From contig JAFSWV010000210.1 of NCBI GenBank assembly GCA_017444325.1, positions 1-16,504 of the forward strand: DNA of 16,504 nt. The letters run 5' to 3'. The notes under the pieces were generated by a model. The model was not told where the DNA came from. It searched no databases and worked only from the letters and a program-made list of their open reading frames with translations. A program made the position numbers and the translations under genes. Shown piece after piece: positions 6,282 through 13,763 of this stretch. The stretch's first letter is position 1. Every line of letters starts with the position of its first letter. Source of the DNA: a bacterium (lineage in GTDB: Bacteria; Auribacterota; UBA3054).

Positions 6282-8426
6282 TTATTCTTTCGTGATCTCC
6301 AGGCCTAGCCTGTCGTACATGAAGGCGCCTTCCCTGGCGTACTGCCTGACCCTCGAGTCGAAATCCACGGAAGAGCCGTGGCCGGCGTCGGGATAGACGA
6401 CCGGGAAGATCGGGCCGCCCGTCGAGTCAGCCTGAAGCTTCGCTCCCATCTTCCTGACGTGCATGGGATCGACCCTGGCGTCGTTCTCGCCGCCTGTGAT
6501 GAGCATATCGGGGTACTTCACGCCCTTTTTGATATTCTGATAGGGGGAGTACTTCAGGAGGTACTCAAACTGATCCTTGAAGTCGGAGGTGCCGTACTCC
6601 TCGCTCCAGATGTTGGCGATCCTGAACTTGTGGTACTTGATCATATCCAGAAGCGGAACGCCGCACCTGACGGCTTTGTAGAGGTCCGGACGCTGGACAG
6701 CGCAGGCGCCGACCAAGAGACCGCCGTTGCTGCCGCCACTGATCCCGAGTTTTTCTTTGCTGGTGTAGCCTTCCTTTATGAGATACTCGGCCGCCGCGAT
6801 GAAGTCGTCGAAGACGTTCTGCTTATTTTCGCGCATGCCGGCCTTGTGCCATTCCTCGCCGAATTCGCCGCCGCCGCGAAGATTCGCGATGGCGAAGACG
6901 CCGCCCTGCTTAACCCAGAGCGAATTGTAGCCGATGAAGCCCGGCATAAGGGAGACGTTGAAACCGCCGTAGCCGTCTAAGATGCAGGGGCAGCTGCCGT
7001 CCCTGGGACGGTCCTTGGGATAGACTATCGTCATCGGGATCTTCGTCCCGTCCTTGGAGGGATAGAAGACCTGCGTCACGCAGCAGTTGTCGAGGTCGTA
7101 TTTCACCGGGAATTCTTTCAAAACGGTCAGCTTGTCCTCGCTGACGTTGTAACTGTAAGTCGTGCCGGGGATCAGATAACTTGAGCAGGAAACTTTGACG
7201 GGGCCCTTGTGCCAGTAGCCGTAAACGCTGGCCGAGCAGGGGCTCGCCGGCAGCGTCATGTCTTTGACATAGGTGCCGTCGATGTCGTAGATCTTGATCT
7301 TGTTGTCGATGCCGTGCAGATACTCGGCGTAAACTTCCCCGTCGATGAAGGAGAGCGAATCGAGCCTGTCCTCGCTTTCCGGCAGGAAAACTTTCCAGTT
7401 CTCAAAACCCGGGGCGTTCACGTCGGCCGTATAGACCATGAATTTCGGCGCGTTAAGGTTCGTCCTGATAAAGAGCTTGTCGTCGATTATGGTGACGTCG
7501 AAATTGGCTTCCTTGCCTACCACTACGGGAACGAGCTCGGCGCCTTCGATGTTGCGCTTCAGCCAGATGTCGGCGCTACCGAAATTGCCCCTGTAGTAGA
7601 GCATGTATTTCTCGTCGTCGGAGAGATCGACGCCGTGCCACTTTTCCCTTTCCGTTTCGGAATTGAAGATGAGGATGTCTTCTTCCGCGCTGGTTCCGAG
7701 CTTATGGAAATAGACGGCGTGCCAATAGAATTCCTCTCCCTCGGGGACGGTACCCTTCAGGGGTTTGCAGGAATAGTAGAAGCCGGAGTTGTCTTTCTTC
7801 CAGCAACTGACGCCCTGCTTCCAGCCGCGCACGCGGTCATTGAGCTCGATCTCGTTCTCCACGTCCAGAACATGGATGACGGGATTCTCATCGCCGGCGT
7901 GTCCTATGCCGTAGGCGATGTAGCGGCCGTCACGGGAGCGCGAGGCGAAGGCAAGGTAATCGTCCTTGTCCCACTTGTTCGGGTCAATTACGACCTTTTC
8001 CGGAGCGTCGGCGTTCTCTTTCGTCATCAATATCCACTTGGTGTCGTCCACGCCCTTTTTGCTGAAGTACAAACGCTTGCCGTCGTAAACTTCCGTCGGC
8101 ACGGTCTGGTCGGCGTAGCGCCAAAGCCTTTTCAGCTCTTTAGTGAGATATTCGGTCGCGGGCAGCTTGTCGGCGTACGCGTAGAAACGCTCGTTCTGCG
8201 CTTTCGTCCATTCCTGGACGTCGCTTCTCGTGTTGTCCTCCATCCAGGCATAATCGTCAACTATGGTTACGCCGTGATAGACGTTCGTCTCGGGGATGAC
8301 TCTTGTGGGCGGAGCCGGCGGAATGCCGTCAGCTTTTTCAGACGCTAAAAACGTTCCCGAAAATTCGGGAACGCAGCCAGAGATGAAAACTATGGAAAAC
8401 AGAGCTAAAAAAACATTCCTTCTCAT
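6282..8426 (-). CDS. prolyl oligopeptidase family serine peptidase (lipoprotein)
   Basis: A 714-residue S9A-type peptidase that cleaves after proline in short peptides. It begins with a lipoprotein signal, lipobox ISGC with Cys18, so it is probably anchored to a membrane facing the periplasm or outside. The family N-terminal motif 'HGVTIVDDYAWMED' (51-64) precedes a beta-propeller (about 110-450) that gates access. The alpha/beta-hydrolase domain holds GISGGSNGG with nucleophile S566, GGENDARVDP with D649 and PDAGHGSS with H683, a complete triad. LRGGGEFGEEWH (516-527) is the conserved loop before the catalytic serine. The length is normal for the family. Ribosome-binding site AAAGGAG sits 5 nt before the ATG, and the start overlaps the pqiC-like stop by 4 bp, so translation is probably coupled. 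A terminator-shaped hairpin lies in codons about 18-28. It ends at the shared terminator 6231-6265. Confidence 0.93.
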   Translation of the reverse strand: MRRNVFLALFSIVFISGCVPEFSGTFLASEKADGIPPAPPTRVIPETNVYHGVTIVDDYAWMEDNTRSDVQEWTKAQNERFYAYADKLPATEYLTKELKRLWRYADQTVPTEVYDGKRLYFSKKGVDDTKWILMTKENADAPEKVVIDPNKWDKDDYLAFASRSRDGRYIAYGIGHAGDENPVIHVLDVENEIELNDRVRGWKQGVSCWKKDNSGFYYSCKPLKGTVPEGEEFYWHAVYFHKLGTSAEEDILIFNSETEREKWHGVDLSDDEKYMLYYRGNFGSADIWLKRNIEGAELVPVVVGKEANFDVTIIDDKLFIRTNLNAPKFMVYTADVNAPGFENWKVFLPESEDRLDSLSFIDGEVYAEYLHGIDNKIKIYDIDGTYVKDMTLPASPCSASVYGYWHKGPVKVSCSSYLIPGTTYSYNVSEDKLTVLKEFPVKYDLDNCCVTQVFYPSKDGTKIPMTIVYPKDRPRDGSCPCILDGYGGFNVSLMPGFIGYNSLWVKQGGVFAIANLRGGGEFGEEWHKAGMRENKQNVFDDFIAAAEYLIKEGYTSKEKLGISGGSNGGLLVGACAVQRPDLYKAVRCGVPLLDMIKYHKFRIANIWSEEYGTSDFKDQFEYLLKYSPYQNIKKGVKYPDMLITGGENDARVDPMHVRKMGAKLQADSTGGPIFPVVYPDAGHGSSVDFDSRVRQYAREGAFMYDRLGLEITKE
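8347..8373 (-). terminator. terminator-like hairpin inside the peptidase coding start
   Basis: Read on the minus strand: CGTTCCCGAA, a 2-nt loop, TTCGGGAACG (a perfect 10-bp inverted repeat, 8373-8352), then five T (8351-8347). It lies about 50 nt after the start codon, just past the lipobox cysteine codon. It could stop transcripts not followed by a ribosome, or be incidental. Confidence 0.4.
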
Positions 8427-9085
8427 TTATTCTCCTTTTCTTCTTTCTTTAAGCGGGCTTCTTCCTCGCCCACGGCTTCATAGATATCCTTGTTCAGATT
8501 TATCGAAATTTCCCTTATTGCTTTGCAGACGCCCTGGACGTAGGAATCGGCGTCGCCGCTTGCGCATTCGCTGTCGGCCGTATAGCGCTTCTGCAAGACC
8601 ACTCTGGACGTTCTGGAGCCGCGGTCAAGCCTCGTCAGATTGAAGAGCATGACAGCGTGCGCCTTGGCCTTCGTGCCCAAAAGTTCCCTGCTCTCGTAAA
8701 CTTCGACCAGCGTTCCCTGGAGAGAATAATCCGGCAAGACTCCCGAGGTCCTGGAAGTCAGGTTCTTGAAGACGCCGCCGTCCTCGAGGTCTCTTTGCAG
8801 CATCGAGAAGATCAATTCGTCCGGCGAACTTAGCCATTCATCATAGCTGTACACTCCCCCGCTCTTGTCGCCGTTCATGTAGATAAGAGTACTGCGGTCG
8901 TAGGCGGAGTTCACAGTCAGCCTCCTGAAGGAAAGCGAAAGGTCGAAAGGTTTTTCGCAGGCTTTCGCGATCTCAGGGTAATCGATCTGGTAATAGTTGA
9001 CAGTGATGGCGTCCCTTTTGAAAATGCCGGAAAGACAGCCGCTGAGAAGCAGCGCAGACAACAGTATCAAAACTAATTTTTTCAT
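8423..9085 (-). CDS. PqiC/YmbA-like ABC-transport auxiliary lipoprotein
   Basis: A 220-residue lipoprotein: hydrophobic signal 4-15, lipobox LSGC with Cys17. The mature part (about 26-200) has the beta-alpha pattern of the ABC-type transport auxiliary lipoprotein family (PqiC/YmbA). It begins 'AITVNYYQIDYP' with the family-like 'Y.L..P' start, then an 'R.L.V...YDRS.LIYM' segment and the 'DEWLSSPDELI..ML.R.L' helix. The C-terminal tail is charged (EEEARLKKEEKENK). These lipoproteins sit at the outer membrane and partner MCE proteins in lipid traffic between membranes. It overlaps mlaD by 4 bp (ATGA) and the peptidase start by 4 bp. Ribosome-binding site AAGGAG is 8-9 nt before the ATG. The pairing with the MCE gene strengthens the call. 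Confidence 0.8.
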   Translation of the reverse strand: MKKLVLILLSALLLSGCLSGIFKRDAITVNYYQIDYPEIAKACEKPFDLSLSFRRLTVNSAYDRSTLIYMNGDKSGGVYSYDEWLSSPDELIFSMLQRDLEDGGVFKNLTSRTSGVLPDYSLQGTLVEVYESRELLGTKAKAHAVMLFNLTRLDRGSRTSRVVLQKRYTADSECASGDADSYVQGVCKAIREISINLNKDIYEAVGEEEARLKKEEKENK

Positions 9086-10083
9086 TTCCCTTTCTCCTTA
9101 TCCTCGCCGAAAAGCGTTTGCCCGGGTCTGGCGCGCAAAGCTTCCGTAAAAGCCCTGACGTTGACAGCTGAACGCTGGACTTCGTTCATGAGATCCTCGA
9201 CTTCCTCGCTCGTCATGTTGACGAGCATATTTGCGTGCACTATGAGTTTTTGCAGCGAATCGGCAAAAGCCTTGATGTCGTCAGGAGTGATCACTTTCAC
9301 CATCCTGTTGACGTCTTCCGTCGTGTCGGAAATGTTATGCACGATATTGGAGATCGCTTCGTCGTTCAAGTTCACCTGCAGCGCGTCGGAGACGTTTCTG
9401 AAATTCACGACCGCCTGGTTCAGGTTAGTGTAAAGCAAGGCCACGTTGTCCCTGGTGACGGAAACTCTCAAAGAGGCCGAGATCTCCCTGATGTTCTCAG
9501 ATGTCACGGTTATGTTGGAGACCAAGGGCGCCAGGTTGTTGTGGCCTAAAACTTTCTGGACGCCGTCCAGGATGTTCGTGATCGACGTGGAGATCGACTT
9601 GACGTTGAGATCGTCCAGGAATTTTGTCAGCTGGTAGAAAATGTCTTCCGCGGAGACCGTGTGGTAAGTGCCCACTACGGGATACTCCGGCTCGAAGGGG
9701 AATTTTGTGTTCGGCTTGGGACGGTCGCCGATCATCTCGATCTCAAGGTACTTGATGCCGGTCAGCAGATTTCCCGTGATGTGGATGTACATGCTGTCCA
9801 CTTCCACTACAAAACCGCTTTGCGGCGTGATCTCGAAGAAGATCTCCGCCAATTCTCCGTCCGGCGCGATGCCGATATGGCTGACGCTGCCGACGGTGAT
9901 GCCGCGGAACCTGACGGGAGAGCTGATCGTCAATCCCTGAACGCTCTCGCCGAAATAGCAGGAGTAAGTCCTGGGCGAACCGCCCCAGGAGATATGGCTC
10001 CAAATAAGCAGGGCCACTATTATCAGCGCGAAGCCGACGCAGACGAATATCCCCACCCTTGTTTTATGAAGTTCAGTTGCCAT
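9082..10083 (-). CDS. MlaD family MCE-domain lipid transport protein
   Basis: A 333-residue protein with one N-terminal membrane helix (about 11-28), one MCE domain (about 37-118, with 'VQGLTISSPVRFRGITVGSV' and 'LLTGIKYLEIE') and a long, mostly helical C-terminal region (about 145-315) ending 'RARPGQTLFGED', as in other single-MCE proteins. MCE proteins form periplasmic hexamers that carry phospholipids between inner and outer membranes and normally work with an MlaE permease and MlaF ATPase. Neither of those genes is adjacent here; only the auxiliary lipoprotein follows. No clear Shine-Dalgarno is visible before the ATG. The gene starts an operon driven by the promoter at 10114-10142, which overlaps the upstream gene's stop codon. 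Confidence 0.92.
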   Translation of the reverse strand: MATELHKTRVGIFVCVGFALIIVALLIWSHISWGGSPRTYSCYFGESVQGLTISSPVRFRGITVGSVSHIGIAPDGELAEIFFEITPQSGFVVEVDSMYIHITGNLLTGIKYLEIEMIGDRPKPNTKFPFEPEYPVVGTYHTVSAEDIFYQLTKFLDDLNVKSISTSITNILDGVQKVLGHNNLAPLVSNITVTSENIREISASLRVSVTRDNVALLYTNLNQAVVNFRNVSDALQVNLNDEAISNIVHNISDTTEDVNRMVKVITPDDIKAFADSLQKLIVHANMLVNMTSEEVEDLMNEVQRSAVNVRAFTEALRARPGQTLFGEDKEKGK

Positions 10084-10101
10084 AAAGATTTAGAAGGCTT
10101 G

Positions 10102-10142
10102 ATTATAGTGGGGATTATAGCAAATTGTCCCCTTTTGAGCAA
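10102..10142 (-). promoter_or_regulatory. promoter of the mlaD-pqiC-peptidase operon
   Basis: On the minus strand: TTGCTC (10142-10137), a 17-bp spacer ending in TGC, TATAAT (10119-10114). A second TATAAT lies at 10107-10102. The first -10 box overlaps the TAA stop of the DUF5131 gene (10117-10115), so the -35 lies inside that gene. Expected starts are near 10107 and 10095. Confidence 0.6.
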
Positions 10143-10873
10143 GGCTTTTTAGCTGTAAAATTGATTTTCGCTTTCCTGGCCTGGCTGTGCTGGATCTTCC
10201 TTTCAATGCGGTAAAGCTTCCCGTCTTTTCTAAAAAGCGCGCCGGTCTGCATGAAATAAAAAGAAGTGTTCTTTTCTATGCACTGCCTTCTCAGGTCAAG
10301 CACCCAATCGTAGTCGCAGACTCTCGCCATGTTTCCCGACTCCCCCGCCGCCGTCACGTTCGTGACGTCGGGGGTGAGATATTTCTTAAGATCGATACGC
10401 TCCAAAAGCGGAGAGCAGACGATGGACCTGTAGCGGAGCGGCGCCTTAAGATAGATAGGCAGCCTGTAATCCGCCATAGCCTGGTTCTCGACCGTGCAGG
10501 CGATGCTGACGTTGGGGTAGCCCCTTTCTCCCCAGTCCGGCGGCAAACACTTTTCCATCCGGTCTATTCTTTTCGTGATGAAAAAGAAAGAGAGGTCGCT
10601 TCTGATCTTCATCATCTCCCAGGCTTCGGCGCGCCAGGGATCGGCGTCCTCCACGAAAAAATCCGAAGTGAAGCAGGTGTCTACTTCCGATCCTTGGGGT
10701 ATCTTGTAGGCCCCGGAGCGGTCCCGCCGCATCGGGAGATAGAAATCCCCCGTCTTCGTCACCACGTTGGCGTTCCTGGAGCAGGAAGCGTCCCTGCGGT
10801 AAACGTAGCAATGGGCGCAGCCGGCAGAGATCTTGTGGCAGCCGTGCCAGGGGTTCCAGATAATGCTTTTCAT
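10115..10873 (-). CDS. DUF5131 (phage Gp37/Gp68 family) three-Cys protein
   Basis: A 252-residue protein starting MKSIIWNPWHGCHKISAGC. The N-terminal cysteines C12-x6-C19-x2-C22 followed by Y are the hallmark of DUF5131, the Gp37/Gp68 three-Cys family. It probably binds a metal or an iron-sulfur cluster in a radical-SAM-like manner, but no reaction is established to my knowledge. Members are often next to a TcmP partner gene; none is seen here. An in-frame ATG at 10915 would add 14 residues, but it would overlap the divergent pyrR promoter. The ATG at 10873 places the Cys motif at the usual distance from the N-terminus, 6 bp after a TATAAT box. There is no Shine-Dalgarno, so the mRNA may be leaderless. 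Some members of this family are phage-borne; no phage genes lie nearby. Confidence 0.8.
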   Translation of the reverse strand: MKSIIWNPWHGCHKISAGCAHCYVYRRDASCSRNANVVTKTGDFYLPMRRDRSGAYKIPQGSEVDTCFTSDFFVEDADPWRAEAWEMMKIRSDLSFFFITKRIDRMEKCLPPDWGERGYPNVSIACTVENQAMADYRLPIYLKAPLRYRSIVCSPLLERIDLKKYLTPDVTNVTAAGESGNMARVCDYDWVLDLRRQCIEKNTSFYFMQTGALFRKDGKLYRIERKIQHSQARKAKINFTAKKPCSKGDNLL

Positions 10874-10879
10874 ACCAAT

Positions 10880-10888
10880 ATTATACCA
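10880..10888 (-). promoter_or_regulatory. extended -10 promoter of the DUF5131 gene
   Basis: TGG-TATAAT on the minus strand (10888-10880), ending 6 bp before the ATG at 10873. Initiation would fall on or next to the start codon. No convincing -35 box is seen. It is divergent from the pyrR promoter about 20 bp away. Confidence 0.5.
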
Positions 10889-10908
10889 AGCCCTGCAAGC
10901 GGGCCTGT

Positions 10909-10937
10909 TTGCCAAAAAAAAGCCCTTCTGCTATAAT
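10909..10937 (+). promoter_or_regulatory. promoter of the pyrRBC operon
   Basis: TTGCCA (10909-10914), a 17-bp spacer ending in TGC, TATAAT (10932-10937). The expected start is near 10944, leaving a leader of about 19 nt with the AAGGA ribosome-binding site. The leader is too short for a classical PyrR-binding attenuator upstream of pyrR. Confidence 0.7.
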
Positions 10938-10962
10938 CAGAAAAATCCTAAGGAATTCAATA

Positions 10963-11481
10963 ATGCTGATAGCTGACAAAGAAAAATTCGCCGCCACCCT
11001 CTCCGGGATGGCAGACAAGCTTGCGGCGCTCCCCTTGGAGGAGACGATCCTCGTCGGGATCCAGCGCCGCGGCGTCTATCTTGCGCAAAGGCTTGTGAAA
11101 CTGATCGAAGAAAAGACCGGGAAAAAGATAGGCTTCGGTATCCTGGACATCACCTTCTACAGGGATGACCTTAGTAAGATCGCCCTGAGGCCGGTCGTCC
11201 GGAGCACCGATCTACCCGAAGACATCAACGACAAGATAATCGTTTTGGTGGACGACGTTCTTTACACGGGCCGCACCATCAGGGCCGCGCTCGACGCGCT
11301 GGCCGACAACGGCAGAGCAAAGATGATCAAGCTCGCCGTGATGGTGGACCGCGGATTGAGGGAACTCCCCATCCAGGCGGACTACGTCGGTCTCTCGGTC
11401 GAAACGAAAAGCGAGGAAAAAATAAGCGTCAAAACGGAAGAACTTGACGGCGAAGACCTCGTTGAGGTCATAAAAGAATGA
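10963..11481 (+). CDS. pyrR: PyrR pyrimidine regulator / uracil phosphoribosyltransferase
   Basis: A 172-residue type I phosphoribosyltransferase of the PyrR family. The PRPP-binding loop reads VLVDDVLYTGRTIRAAL (about 95-111), and the N-terminal 'VGIQRRGVYLAQRL' and 'DITFYRDDL' segments are PyrR-specific. In firmicutes PyrR senses UMP and binds pyr mRNA to promote attenuation, and often also makes UMP from uracil and PRPP. Start chosen at ATG 10963 with TAAGGA 8 nt upstream; an in-frame TTG at 10909 lies inside the promoter and can be excluded. It is first in an operon with pyrB and pyrC. A terminator with a competing hairpin overlaps its stop codon, so PyrR or translation of its own end may control pyrBC. 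Which of the two applies is inference. Confidence 0.94.
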   Translation: MLIADKEKFAATLSGMADKLAALPLEETILVGIQRRGVYLAQRLVKLIEEKTGKKIGFGILDITFYRDDLSKIALRPVVRSTDLPEDINDKIIVLVDDVLYTGRTIRAALDALADNGRAKMIKLAVMVDRGLRELPIQADYVGLSVETKSEEKISVKTEELDGEDLVEVIKE

Positions 11482-11508
11482 CTTGGCCAAGGCCAGGTCA
11501 TTTTTTTT
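11465..11508 (+). promoter_or_regulatory. pyrR-pyrB attenuator: terminator plus competing hairpin
   Basis: Terminator: AATGACTTGGCC (11477-11488) pairs with GGCCAGGTCATT (11491-11502), running into eight T (11501-11508). Competing hairpin: AGGTCAT (11465-11471) can pair with ATGACTT (11478-11484), which is the 5' arm of the terminator. The heptamer AGGTCAT occurs again in the terminator 3' arm (11495-11501), so two identical strands compete for one partner. The pyrR stop codon (11479-11481) lies within the shared arm, so a terminating ribosome would block both. Confidence 0.6.
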
Positions 11509-11535
11509 GCAGGAAAATAAAAAACAGGAGCATAT

Positions 11536-12477
11536 ATGCCATGGACTAAAAAAGATCTCTTAGGGCTGGAGAAACTCTCCGCCGAGGAGATCACCATCAT
11601 CTTGGACACGGCCAAAGCCTTCTCCCAGATCGCCACGCGCTCGATCAAGAAGGTCCCGGCCCTGCAGGGCAAGACCGTAGTCAACCTCTTCTTCGAACCC
11701 TCCACCAGAACAAGAGTCTCTTTCGAGGTGGCGGAGAAAAGGCTTTCCGCCGACATCGTCAACGTCAACATCGCCGCCTCGAGCGTGACCAAGGGCGAAA
11801 CGCTCCTTGATACGGTCAAAAACCTCTGCGCTTACAGGATCGACGCCATCGTCGTGAGGCACTCCTGCGCCGGCGTCCCCCACTATCTCGCCGAGAACAT
11901 CGAGCCCTCCATCGTCAACGCCGGCGACGGCATGCACGAGCACCCGACGCAGGCTTTGCTGGACATCTACACGCTTAGGGAAAAATTCGGCGACCTCAAA
12001 GGCTTGAAGGTCGCGATCGTCGGCGACATCAGCCACTCCAGAGTCGCAAGATCCAACATCTGGGGCTTGCAGAAGCTCGGCGCCAAAGTGACGGTGGTCG
12101 GCCCCTCCACCCTGATGCCAAGGGAAATAGAAAAAATGGGCGACGGCGTGGAAGTCTCCTACGACCTCCCCTCGACGCTGAAAAAAGTGGACGCCGTCAA
12201 CATGCTGAGGATACAAAGGGAAAGAGAGCAGCAGGTCCAGTTCCCGAGCCTGAGGGAATACGCCCGTTACTTCGGACTCAGCACGAAACTGATAAACCAG
12301 ACGCCGGAAAGCCTGATCGTCATGCACCCGGGGCCCATCACCCGCGGCGTGGAACTCTCCGGCACCGTAGCCGACGGACCGAGAAGCGTCATCCTTCAGC
12401 AAGTCACCAACGGACTGGCGGTCAGAATGGCCGTCCTCTTCCTGGTGACCGGCGGCACCAAGATCAGCGAGGAATAA
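11536..12477 (+). CDS. pyrB: aspartate carbamoyltransferase catalytic subunit
   Basis: A 313-residue enzyme joining carbamoyl phosphate and aspartate to carbamoyl-aspartate, the committed step of pyrimidine synthesis. Visible signatures are FFEPSTRTRVSFE with S56-T57-R58-T59-R60 (carbamoyl-phosphate binding), K86 in VTKGET (active-site lysine supplied to the neighbouring subunit), HPTQALLD (136-143) and HPGPITRG (264-271). The length is the normal catalytic-chain size. No pyrI regulatory subunit is in the window, so it probably resembles the unregulated bacterial trimer or an ATCase-dihydroorotase complex. AGGAG stands 5 nt before the ATG. It lies 54 bp after pyrR across the attenuator and 3 bp before pyrC. 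Confidence 0.97.
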   Translation: MPWTKKDLLGLEKLSAEEITIILDTAKAFSQIATRSIKKVPALQGKTVVNLFFEPSTRTRVSFEVAEKRLSADIVNVNIAASSVTKGETLLDTVKNLCAYRIDAIVVRHSCAGVPHYLAENIEPSIVNAGDGMHEHPTQALLDIYTLREKFGDLKGLKVAIVGDISHSRVARSNIWGLQKLGAKVTVVGPSTLMPREIEKMGDGVEVSYDLPSTLKKVDAVNMLRIQREREQQVQFPSLREYARYFGLSTKLINQTPESLIVMHPGPITRGVELSGTVADGPRSVILQQVTNGLAVRMAVLFLVTGGTKISEE

Positions 12478-12480
12478 GCT

Positions 12481-13761
12481 ATGAAAACATTGATAATAAA
12501 CGGAACGATAATAGACCCGAGCCAGAAACTGGAAGGCAAAGGATACCTCAGGATAGAAGACAACAAGATAACGGAATGCGCGTTAGGCGAAGCGCCCTCT
12601 CCCAAAAAGGACGAAAACGTGATCGACGCCAAGGGCGCCTACGTCACGCCGGGCTTCATCGATCTGCACGTGCACTTGAGGGAACCGGGCCAGGAGAGCA
12701 AGGAAACGATAGAAAGCGGCAGCAACGCCGCCGTGGCGGGAGGCTTCTCCACAATCGTCTGCATGCCCAACACCATCCCGCCCATCGACCATGTGTCGCT
12801 GGTGAAATTCATCCTCCTGGAAGCGCAGCGCGTCGGCAAAGCCAACGTCCTCCCCACCGGCACCATCTCGAAAGGCAGAGCCGGCGAAGAGCTCTCCGAG
12901 ATCGGCGAAATGTACAAGGCCGGCATCGTCGCCATCACCGACGACGGCAGCCCGGTCATGAACTCCTTCCTTATGTCCCGCGCCTCGGAATACGCGAAGA
13001 TGTTCGACCTTCTGGTCATGGACCACTGCGAGGACATCAACTTCAAGGGCTCCATGAACGAGGGCTTCTACTCCACCAAACTGGGATTAAGGGGCACGCC
13101 CTCCATCTCTGAAGAGATCATGCTGATGCGCGACATCATGGTCGCGGGCTACACCGGCGGCAGGATCCATCTGCAGCACGTCTCCACGGGACTCGGCATC
13201 TACATGGTCAGGGACGCCAAGAAGCGCGGCGTGAAGATCACCTGCGAAGTGACGCCGCACCACATGTCGCTGACTGACGCCGACCTCGAAGGCTACGACA
13301 CCAACTTCAAGATGAGTCCGCCTCTGAGAACGGAAGAAGACCGTCAGAAACTGATAGAAGGCCTTATGGACGGAACGGTGGACTGCATCGCCACCGACCA
13401 CGCCCCGCACACCTACACCAACAAGGACGTGGAGTTCGACAACGCCCCCAACGGCATCATAGGTATGGAAACGGCCCTGCCCGTCTCCTACACCACGCTG
13501 GTAAAAGAAAACAAAATGCCCGTAATGCGCCTAGTGGAGCTTATGTCCACCAACCCGGCAAAGATACTAAGGCTAGCCTCGAAAGGCACCTTAAAAGCGG
13601 GCTCAGACGCCGACGTGACCGTCTGGACAGCCGACAAGGAATACAAGATCGACACCGCGACTTTCAAATCAAGAGCGCGCAACTGCCCCTTCCAGGGCAA
13701 ATCGGTCTTCGGCCAGGTCCTTTTGACCATAGTCGGCGGCGACGTGAAATACAAAAGATAA
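12481..13761 (+). CDS. pyrC: dihydroorotase (type I, pyrB-linked)
   Basis: A 426-residue amidohydrolase that cyclises carbamoyl-aspartate to dihydroorotate. The zinc-binding HxH is in DLHVHLREPG (H63, H65). Further metal or substrate positions are D154/D155 in AITDDGSP, H182 in DHCED, H233 in LQHVST and the catalytic ATDHAPH (D306, H308). Length and motifs fit the class I enzymes that associate with aspartate carbamoyltransferase, in keeping with the pyrB neighbour; the short class II E. coli enzyme differs. GAGGAA, within the 3' end of pyrB, is its ribosome-binding site, and with a 3-bp gap the two are probably translationally coupled. It ends 2 bp from the convergent DUF3006 stop. Confidence 0.96.
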   Translation: MKTLIINGTIIDPSQKLEGKGYLRIEDNKITECALGEAPSPKKDENVIDAKGAYVTPGFIDLHVHLREPGQESKETIESGSNAAVAGGFSTIVCMPNTIPPIDHVSLVKFILLEAQRVGKANVLPTGTISKGRAGEELSEIGEMYKAGIVAITDDGSPVMNSFLMSRASEYAKMFDLLVMDHCEDINFKGSMNEGFYSTKLGLRGTPSISEEIMLMRDIMVAGYTGGRIHLQHVSTGLGIYMVRDAKKRGVKITCEVTPHHMSLTDADLEGYDTNFKMSPPLRTEEDRQKLIEGLMDGTVDCIATDHAPHTYTNKDVEFDNAPNGIIGMETALPVSYTTLVKENKMPVMRLVELMSTNPAKILRLASKGTLKAGSDADVTVWTADKEYKIDTATFKSRARNCPFQGKSVFGQVLLTIVGGDVKYKR

Positions 13762-13763
13762 GG

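Noticed and set aside
10342..10374. Nested inverted repeats (CCCCCG/CGGGGG around GTCACG/CGTGAC) in the DUF5131 gene
   Set aside because: They lie inside coding sequence with an asymmetric internal loop and no U-tract; GC-rich codons can explain them. Only conservation of pairing would revive this.
10909..10962. TTG start extending PyrR by 18 residues
   Set aside because: It coincides with the TTGCCA -35 box and lies upstream of TATAAT; the ATG at 10963 has a good ribosome-binding site and the normal PyrR length.
11560..12402. 280-codon frame antisense to pyrB
   Set aside because: It is explained by codon bias of pyrB, whose active-site motifs are all intact; the translated product has no recognisable domain.
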